The notes beneath the pieces are model-generated. The model ran no database searches. It saw only the letters and a list, made by a program, of their open reading frames with translations, and had not been told where the DNA came from. From Amycolatopsis alkalitolerans (lineage in GTDB: Bacteria > Actinomycetota > Actinomycetes > Mycobacteriales > Pseudonocardiaceae), in the NCBI RefSeq assembly GCF_006152065.1, contig NZ_VDFW01000005.1, positions 124,001-188,000 of the forward strand: a stretch of DNA of 64,000 nucleotides, in the 5' to 3' direction. Of the stretch, positions 58,734-64,000 are shown piece after piece. The number at the start of each line of letters is the position of its first letter. Position 1 is the stretch's first letter. A program made the translations under genes and the position numbers.

Positions 58734-59654
58734 TCAGGGGACCAGCACCACCTTGCCGCGGAACTTCCCGGCCGCGCCCTGCTCGTGCACCAGCGCGAGT
58801 TCGGAAAGCGGATGCCGTTCGCTGACGTCGACGCGCAGCTCGCCGGAATCGACCCGCCGGGCGATCTCCGCGAGCTGCGCCGCGTCGCTGCGGACGTACA
58901 TGCTGACCGCTCGCACATCACGGGCCGGGTCGCCCTCGCCGGGTGTGGTCGTGGTGACCACCGCGCCGCCGTCCGCGACCAGCGCGGCGAGGCCGGTTTC
59001 GTTGTCCCGCACCAGGTTCACCACCAGATCGACCGGTTCGGCGACCGCCTCGGCCAGTGCGCCGGTGGTGTAGTCGACGATCTGGTCCGCGCCCTGTGCC
59101 CGCACCGTCGCGGCGCTGCGCGCGCTCGCGGTGGCGATCACGAACGCACCGGCCCGCTTCGCGAACTGGACCGCGTACCCGCCGACGCCACCGCCCGCGC
59201 CCCTGATCAGCACCCGCCGGCCGGCCTCGAGACCACCGTGCTCGAACAGCGCCTGCCACGCGGTGAGCGCGGTCGCCGGCATCGCCGCCGCGTCGGCCAG
59301 CGGGATCGTGGACGGCGCCGCGGCGAGAATGTCCGCGGGCGCCACGACGAACTCGGCCGCCGAGCCGTCCTCATTCGCCGGCAGGAAGCCGATCACGGCG
59401 TCGCCGGCCGACCAGGCCGCGACCCCCTCGCCCGGCTCCTCGACCGTGCCCGCGACGTCGACGCCGGGGGTGTGCGGGAACGCGACTGGGAAGGCCTCCT
59501 GCAGGAAACCGGCCCGGATGCTCGCGTCGAGCGGGTTGAACGACGTGCCGGCGACGCGGATGAGCACCTGCCCGGCGCCCGGCCGTGGGCGCTCGGCCTC
59601 CTCGTAGCGCAGGACTTCCGGACCGCCGTACTGGTGATAGCGCACTGCCTTCAT
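58734..59654 (-). CDS. Quinone oxidoreductase-like MDR protein, second member
   Basis: 306 residues from ATG 59654: MKAVRYHQYGGPEVLRYEEA, VAGTSFNPLDASIRAGFLQE, HTPGVDVAGTVEEPGEGVAA and NADPH loop VLIRGAGGGVGGYAVQFAKR. It lacks zinc ligands. Two TTCGAATTCGAA-type palindromes lie 23 to 74 bp upstream of the start, so it is under tight control of a regulator not encoded beside it. The longer upstream frame reads through these palindromes and is rejected. Confidence 0.88.
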   Translation of the reverse strand: MKAVRYHQYGGPEVLRYEEAERPRPGAGQVLIRVAGTSFNPLDASIRAGFLQEAFPVAFPHTPGVDVAGTVEEPGEGVAAWSAGDAVIGFLPANEDGSAAEFVVAPADILAAAPSTIPLADAAAMPATALTAWQALFEHGGLEAGRRVLIRGAGGGVGGYAVQFAKRAGAFVIATASARSAATVRAQGADQIVDYTTGALAEAVAEPVDLVVNLVRDNETGLAALVADGGAVVTTTTPGEGDPARDVRAVSMYVRSDAAQLAEIARRVDSGELRVDVSERHPLSELALVHEQGAAGKFRGKVVLVP

Positions 59655-59676
59655 GGCTCCCACTCCTCGCGTAGTT

Positions 59677-59728
59677 GCTCCGAATTCGAAGCATAATCCG
59701 ACGGTAGCACGCGCTTCGAATTCGAAGC
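59677..59728. promoter_or_regulatory. Twin TTCGAATTCGAA palindromes
   Basis: GCTCCGAATTCGAAGC (59677-59692, one mismatch in the dyad) and GCTTCGAATTCGAAGC (59713-59728, perfect) are 36 bp apart centre to centre. Both are upstream of the MDR gene at 58734-59654. They would bind a dimeric repressor of TetR, MarR or HxlR type. The 480 bp from here to the haemoglobin gene contain no intact gene. Confidence 0.75.
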
Positions 59729-60073
59729 AACAAGCGCTCAGGCGAGAGTGGTACGTCAGCGGCCTGCGTTCGGGATACGGCGTCTTGCGGCCGGAACCGC
59801 TGCCGAGGCCCTCGTGGTCCTGCCGCCACTGCCCGAACTCCGGACATTCGGCGAGCAACCGCGCGGACAGTCCGCCCTGCCCTGCGCGAGGCGCACCTAT
59901 CAGTCGATGCCGATCCCGGGGAGCCCCGCTGCTTCCGGGCTCAACCGTTCACGCTGCGACCGGAGGAACCGCGCACGGTCGTGGTATGAGAGCAGCAGAG
60001 CGGGAAGACCGGTTCGGCGGCCGGGTGCGGACGCTGCGGCTTTCCGGGGCGGAGGACAGTGACCGGATGAAGC

Positions 60074-60180
60074 CTGCTGGATCTCGCCCAGTTCGAGATC
60101 ACCGAGTTCCCCCTGAACGAGGCTGTCGCGCGCGCCGCGGCCACCGGCGGGCGGTTCGCGCTCACCGTCGTGCGGCCCCA
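60074..60180 (+). pseudogene. C-terminal fragment of an MDR oxidoreductase
   Basis: The plus strand reads LLDLAQFEITEFPLNEAVAR and TGGRFALTVVRP, which looks like the last 35 residues of a zinc-type alcohol dehydrogenase or quinone reductase. Nothing before it in any frame (59740-60070) is recognisable. It is a small relic, judged by eye. Confidence 0.5.
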
Positions 60181-60219
60181 GCGATTGAGCCCGGCGCGCG
60201 GATGTGTGAGGCTTCCCGC

Positions 60220-60675
60220 ATGCGCCCTTCGCTGTTCGAGTTCGCCGGGGGCGAGCCCGCGTTCCTGGCGCTCGCCCGGGCGCATCACGAGCGCTGTCTC
60301 GCCGACCCGGAGCTGAACCATCCTTTCTCCCATCCGGATCAGCATCCGCAGCACGTCGAGCGGCTCGCGGCGTACTGGGCCGAGGTCATGGGCGGGCCGC
60401 CGCGCTACTCACAGTCGTGCGGCGACCACACCGGGATGCTGGTGATGCACGCGGGCAACGGCGACATGAGCGACCTCGGCCGCCGGTTCGTCGACTGTTT
60501 CGTGCGCGCGGCCGACGACGCGGACCTGCCCGCCGATCCCGGCTTCCGGGCCGCGCTCCGGGCATACATGGAGTGGGCCGTCGGGCAGGTTCTGTCGTAC
60601 CCGGGGGCCGAGCCGGTGCCCGCCGGGCTGCCGATGCCGCACTGGTCCTGGGAAGGGTTGCGGACCGAGGTGTGA
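60220..60675 (+). CDS. Group II truncated haemoglobin-like protein
   Basis: 151 residues of the globin-like truncated haemoglobin fold: PSLFEFAGGEPAFLALARAH at the N-terminus, NHPFSHPDQHPQHVERLAAY with the region before the haem pocket, and HTGMLVMHAGNGDMSDLGRR around the F helix. The Trp near YMEWAV fits helix G/H of group II proteins. Such proteins bind O2 or NO. ATG 60220 is chosen because the family N-terminus begins there; the open frame upstream has no similarity. Confidence 0.8.
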   Translation: MRPSLFEFAGGEPAFLALARAHHERCLADPELNHPFSHPDQHPQHVERLAAYWAEVMGGPPRYSQSCGDHTGMLVMHAGNGDMSDLGRRFVDCFVRAADDADLPADPGFRAALRAYMEWAVGQVLSYPGAEPVPAGLPMPHWSWEGLRTEV

Positions 60676-60679
60676 CCCG

Positions 60680-61924
60680 TCAGACCAGGAAGCGGAACAT
60701 CGGATCGTCCGGGGAAAGCTTCCTCGCCGTCAGCGGCGAAGCCTCGAGGCGCGCGAGCAGGGGCGCCAGGTCTTCCGGGGCGCCGAGTTCGAGGCCGACG
60801 AGCGCGGGGCCGAACTCGCGGTTGGTGCGCTTGACGTACTCGAACAGCGCGATGTCGTCGTCGGGGCCGAGGATCTGGTCCAGGAACCGGCGCAGCGCAC
60901 CGGGCTCCTGCGGGAACTCGACGAGGAAGTAGTGCTTGACCCCGCGCGAGACGAGCGCGCGCTCCATCACCTCGGCGTAGCGGCTGACGTCGTGGTTGCC
61001 GCCCGAGACCACGGCGATCACCGTTTCGCCCTGCCGCGCGACGCCTTCGGCCCGCAACGCGGCCGGGGCGAGTGCGCCGGCGGGCTCGGCGATCACACCG
61101 TCCACGTCGAACAGATCGAGCATCTCCTCGCACAGCACGCCCGGATCGACCTCGCGCAGCTCGACCGGATGCTCCTCGAGCACGCCGTAGGTGTGCGTGC
61201 CGGCCTTCCGCACCGCGGCACCGTCGACGAACCCGTCCAGCTCCGCGAGCTCGATCGGACCGCCGGCCGCGACGGCCGCGGCCATACTCGCCGCACCCGC
61301 CGGTTCGACACCGATGACCCGGGTCGCGGGATGGTGCTTCGCGAACCATGCGGTGATGCCCGCGACGAGCCCGCCACCGCCGATGGGCACTACCACGGCG
61401 TCCGGCGCGCGGCCCAGTTGCTCGACGATCTCCCTCGCGACGGTACCCTGCCCGGCGATGATGTCCGGATGATCGAACGCGGGCACCATCACCGCGCCGG
61501 AACGCTCGGCCTGCTCGCACGCGGCGGCGAACGCGGCGTCGTACGTGTCACCGCCGACGATGATCTCCACCCGGTCGCCGCCGAGTAGCGCGATCCGGGC
61601 GCGCTTCTGGCGCGGCGTGGTGCGCGGGATGAAGATCTTGGCGCGCAGGTCCAGCTCCCTGCAGGCGAACGCGACGCCCTGCGCGTGGTTGCCCGCGCTG
61701 GCGCAGACCACCATGCGGTCACGCTGCTCCTCGTCGAGTTGGGCGAGCAGGTTGTACGCGCCGCGGAGCTTGTAGGACCGGACGAGCTGCAGATCTTCGC
61801 GTTTGAGCCATACCTCGGCCCCGGTGCGGGTGCTGGCCCGCTGGTGCGGCTGCAGCGGCGTGCGCGCCACCACCCCGCTCAGCCGCTCGTACGCCGCGTC
61901 CACCGCGGCGGCCTCGACACCCAT
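60680..61924 (-). CDS. ilvA: Threonine ammonia-lyase (threonine deaminase)
   Basis: 414 residues. The PLP lysine is in VRSYKLRGAYNLLAQL, the glycine loop is VVPIGGGGLVAGITAW, and CASAGNHAQGVAFACREL binds the substrate. A single C-terminal ACT-like regulatory domain (KHYFLVEFPQEPGALRRFLD) follows, matching the shorter IlvA form. The enzyme makes 2-oxobutyrate for isoleucine synthesis. It ends 4 bp after the convergent haemoglobin gene. Confidence 0.93.
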   Translation of the reverse strand: MGVEAAAVDAAYERLSGVVARTPLQPHQRASTRTGAEVWLKREDLQLVRSYKLRGAYNLLAQLDEEQRDRMVVCASAGNHAQGVAFACRELDLRAKIFIPRTTPRQKRARIALLGGDRVEIIVGGDTYDAAFAAACEQAERSGAVMVPAFDHPDIIAGQGTVAREIVEQLGRAPDAVVVPIGGGGLVAGITAWFAKHHPATRVIGVEPAGAASMAAAVAAGGPIELAELDGFVDGAAVRKAGTHTYGVLEEHPVELREVDPGVLCEEMLDLFDVDGVIAEPAGALAPAALRAEGVARQGETVIAVVSGGNHDVSRYAEVMERALVSRGVKHYFLVEFPQEPGALRRFLDQILGPDDDIALFEYVKRTNREFGPALVGLELGAPEDLAPLLARLEASPLTARKLSPDDPMFRFLV

Positions 61925-61999
61925 TCCCGCTCCTCACCCACTGTCACTGTGCTCGATCCAGCGTAATGATCGCCGTTCATCGACGACCGGCGGCCCAGG

Positions 62000-63088
62000 T
62001 CAGACCGGTGAGCGCATCGGGACGACGAGGTGGGTCAGCTCCACCTGACCCGCTTCGCCGGTGAACACCGTGGGGCGCAGGCTCTCCTGCTGTTCCATGA
62101 GCACTGTGCGGTCCGCGAACGGGCGGAGGGCGTCGAGCAGGTAACGGGCCTGGTAACTGGCCGTGTGGTGCTGCCCGGAGACGCCGGCCTTGACTGATTC
62201 CTCCGATTCGCCGCTGCCCGGATCACTGCTGTGGACACGCACCTCGCCGTCCCAGGCGGTGAGCGTCACCGTGCCGCGCGGCCCGGCGTACGGCGTGGCC
62301 CGGCGGACCGCGGCCGCCAGGGTGTCGGCCGCCAGTTCGACGGTGCCGGAGACCTCGGTGCGCAGCAGCCCGCGGACCCGGTCGTCCGGGAACGGCGCCG
62401 CAAGCAAGGCCGTGCTGAACGCGTCGCCGGCCCAGCTGAGGCCGAACCGGTCGGCGTCGGTGTGGACCGTCACCGGGCCGTCCAGCCGGCGGGCCAGATC
62501 GACGAGGGCGCTCGCCGGGACCAGCACGTCCAGCGCCGCGCCGGGCCACGGCAGCACGCACCGCGCCATCCGGTAGCGGTCGGTGGTCAGCAGCGTCAGG
62601 CGGCCGCCGTCCGTCCACATGCGAATGCCGGTGAAGATCGGCAGCGCGTCCTCCCGGGACACCGCGCCGGCCACGGCGGCGAGCGCCGTCCGCAGCTCCT
62701 CGCCGGGCACGGTCCCCGCCGCCGGGGGCGGTTCCGGTACACCCGGATGGAGCTCGATGTCCAGTAACGGCAAGGCGAATCGCGCGCCCGGGGCGCGGAT
62801 CGCCAGCCGCGGTCCCTCGACGACCAGCCGCACCTGTTCGGCCTCGAGCGCGCGCAGCGTCTCGGCCAGCGGGCGCGCGGCGACGAGCGCGGCACCCTCG
62901 GAATGCACGATCGCCTGCCGGGCGAGGCGAAGGCCGTGCTCGCGGTCGCTCGCGGCGAGTACGAGGCCGGGCGCGGTGGCGGTGAGCAGCACGCCGCTCA
63001 GCACCGGGTCGAGCGTGCGGCCGGGCAGGAGGCGGGTCAGCTCGGCGGCCGCGCTCGCCAGGCCGGCCGTGGTGGCGGTCAGGTCCAT
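62000..63088 (-). CDS. DNA polymerase III beta-clamp paralogue (DnaN-like)
   Basis: 362 residues from ATG 63088, slightly short of the usual 375 to 400. Three clamp repeats are visible: domain 1 to about 115, domain 2 with EELRTALAAVAGAVSREDAL and FTGIRMWTDGGRLTLLTTDR followed by YRMARC, and domain 3 ending ELTHLVVPMRSPV. The residues TTDRYRMA stand where dnaN has TDGYRLA. No replication genes (dnaA, recF, gyrB) are nearby, so this is not the chromosomal dnaN locus. It may be a repair clamp or a clamp-like regulator. The frame open upstream of 63088 lacks similarity. Confidence 0.85.
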   Translation of the reverse strand: MDLTATTAGLASAAAELTRLLPGRTLDPVLSGVLLTATAPGLVLAASDREHGLRLARQAIVHSEGAALVAARPLAETLRALEAEQVRLVVEGPRLAIRAPGARFALPLLDIELHPGVPEPPPAAGTVPGEELRTALAAVAGAVSREDALPIFTGIRMWTDGGRLTLLTTDRYRMARCVLPWPGAALDVLVPASALVDLARRLDGPVTVHTDADRFGLSWAGDAFSTALLAAPFPDDRVRGLLRTEVSGTVELAADTLAAAVRRATPYAGPRGTVTLTAWDGEVRVHSSDPGSGESEESVKAGVSGQHHTASYQARYLLDALRPFADRTVLMEQQESLRPTVFTGEAGQVELTHLVVPMRSPV

Positions 63089-63227
63089 GGGCCGGAAGGT
63101 ACCGAAGGGGTACGACAAAACGGGGTCAACGTCCCACCGGCCCAGGTCTTCCGGCCCTGCTGCCCCGGCGAGGGCGCCACGCACACTGGCCATGTTGGTT
63201 CCCCACCCGCCGATTGAAGGAGCGGTT

Positions 63228-63650
63228 ATGAGCGACATCCGGCCGCTGACCCCACGGGAATGCCTCGATCTGCTGGCGTCCCAGTCGATCGGCAGGCTCG
63301 CGTACTCCGAAAGCGCGTTGCCCGCGATCCGGCCCGTGAACTACTTCCTGCACAACGGCGACGTGATCGTGCGGACCAGCCGCGGCGGCTCGCTGGCGAA
63401 ACTGACCAAGGAAGTGGTCGCCTTCGAGGTGGACAGCGTCGATCCGGACACGCGCACCGGATGGAGCGTCGTGGTGGTCGGGAAGGTGCGCCCGGTGAGC
63501 GACATCGAGGAGCTCGTCGCCCTCGCCGACCCGTTACGCCGACCGTGGGCGGATGGCGAGCGCGCGCATTTCCTGCGCGTCCCGATCGAGATCATCAGCG
63601 GGCGGCGGCTCGAGCTGTCCGCGGACCCGAAACTGTCCGTCGCGACCTGA
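63228..63650 (+). CDS. Pyridoxamine-phosphate-oxidase-like flavin-binding protein
   Basis: 140 residues of the split-barrel fold: LTPRECLDLLASQSIGRLAY, PAIRPVNYFLHNGDVIVRTS and TGWSVVVVGKVRPVSDIEEL. This is the actinobacterial PPOX group that binds FMN, F420 or haem. GAAGGAG lies 5 bp before ATG 63228. It is divergent from the clamp gene, with 139 bp between that contain no clear operator. Confidence 0.87.
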   Translation: MSDIRPLTPRECLDLLASQSIGRLAYSESALPAIRPVNYFLHNGDVIVRTSRGGSLAKLTKEVVAFEVDSVDPDTRTGWSVVVVGKVRPVSDIEELVALADPLRRPWADGERAHFLRVPIEIISGRRLELSADPKLSVAT

Positions 63651-63667
63651 CGCCCCCGCCGTCCCAT

Positions 63668-64000
63668 TCAGGAGGCGGCGGCCTGGGCTAGACGTTCGCC
63701 GATTTCCCTCGTGCCGCCCGGGTTCTCAGGATCGCGAGAGGCCAGGTCCGCGCGCACGGCCGCTTCGATCTTCGCGGCCGCCTGCCGCTCACCGAGATGG
63801 TCCAGCATCAGGGCCGCCGACAGCACCGCCGCCGTCGGGTCGGCCTTGTCCTGACCGGCGATGTCCGGCGCCGAACCGTGCACCGGTTCGAACATCGACG
63901 GCGTGGTGCGGTCGGGGTTGATGTTGCCGCTCGCGGCCAGCCCGATCCCGCCGCAGATCGCCCCGGCGAGGTCGGTGACGATGTCGCCGAACAGGTTGTC
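63668..64000 (-). CDS. leuB: 3-isopropylmalate dehydrogenase, C-terminal part (5' end outside window)
   Basis: The last 110 residues of an isocitrate/isopropylmalate dehydrogenase. [20 protein letters not shown] at the window edge, [20 protein letters not shown] and [20 protein letters not shown] are LeuB marks; the usual GSAPDIAG nucleotide loop is intact. It makes leucine precursors. Tartrate and malate dehydrogenases of the same family are less likely. Confidence 0.85.
   Translation of the reverse strand, partial: DNLFGDIVTDLAGAICGGIGLAASGNINPDRTTPSMFEPVHGSAPDIAGQDKADPTAAVLSAALMLDHLGERQAAAKIEAAVRADLASRDPENPGGTREIGERLAQAAAS

Noticed and set aside
59740-60219. A gene between the MDR oxidoreductase and the truncated haemoglobin
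   Set aside because: Open frames exist on both strands but show no motif or ribosome binding site; only a 35-residue MDR relic at 60074-60180 is recognisable.
1-64000. tRNA, rRNA, riboswitch, transposase or phage attachment site
   Set aside because: None was recognised on reading; a covariance-model scan would be needed to exclude small RNAs.

Overview
The window is a 64 kb stretch of a very GC-rich actinomycete chromosome. The F420-type flavin oxidoreductases, LigC-type DNA ligase, GT87 mannosyltransferases, an IdeR/DmdR-type iron box, many GTG/TTG starts and ATGA/GTGA gene overlaps fit a member of the Pseudonocardiaceae, most likely Amycolatopsis or a close relative. This placement is inference from gene content. 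I see no rRNA, tRNA, CRISPR array, integrase or transposase.

Layout. 0-9 kb: the 3' end of a CobT-like VWA gene, then a catabolic regulon made of a HOT-type iron alcohol dehydrogenase, an acylating aldehyde dehydrogenase (SauS-like) with SucCD-like ADP-forming CoA ligase subunits, an anion MFS importer, an IclR regulator and a phosphotransacetylase. Every transcription unit carries a copy of the same 15-bp operator-like site. 9-21.5 kb: housekeeping and accessory genes (F420 oxidoreductases, GT87, a serine-less TAP lipoprotein, ligC, GNAT, pyrimidine reductase, zapE, PAP2, rocD, S9 peptidase). 21.8-27.4 kb: a four-gene translationally coupled siderophore operon behind an iron box, with a PLP decarboxylase, N-hydroxylase, IucA/IucC synthetase and, unusually, a glutamine-synthetase-like ligase instead of an acyltransferase. 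27.4-35.1 kb: regulators, a second GT87, an MFS efflux pump, a second S9 peptidase and an acyl-CoA-dehydrogenase-like flavoenzyme. 35.1-38.3 kb: a cluster of broken genes on both sides of a short second copy of transcription terminator Rho. 38.3-41.9 kb: a thioredoxin-reductase-like enzyme coupled to a methyltransferase, DUF1992, isochorismatase-like and MarR-GNAT genes. 42-48.3 kb: a polyhydroxybutyrate (PHB) utilisation island (3-hydroxybutyrate dehydrogenase, MHS transporter, GAF-PucR regulator, secreted hydrolase, secreted PHB depolymerase). 48.4-52.1 kb: small enzymes and a decayed MFS gene. 52.3-54.6 kb: 3-oxoacid CoA-transferase subunits with a divergent IclR regulator, which would complete the route from 3-hydroxybutyrate through acetoacetate to acetoacetyl-CoA. 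54.6-64 kb: an EamA transporter with a MarR regulator, an ABC exporter, two quinone-oxidoreductase-like genes, truncated haemoglobin, threonine deaminase, a second DNA-polymerase clamp (DnaN paralogue), a PPOX protein and the 3' end of leuB.

The candidates for undescribed biology are the 0.7-9.2 kb regulon with its shared operator, the siderophore operon with a glutamine-synthetase-like step, a family of 21-bp-period repeats that sit just after gene 3' ends, and the short Rho inside a field of gene remnants.
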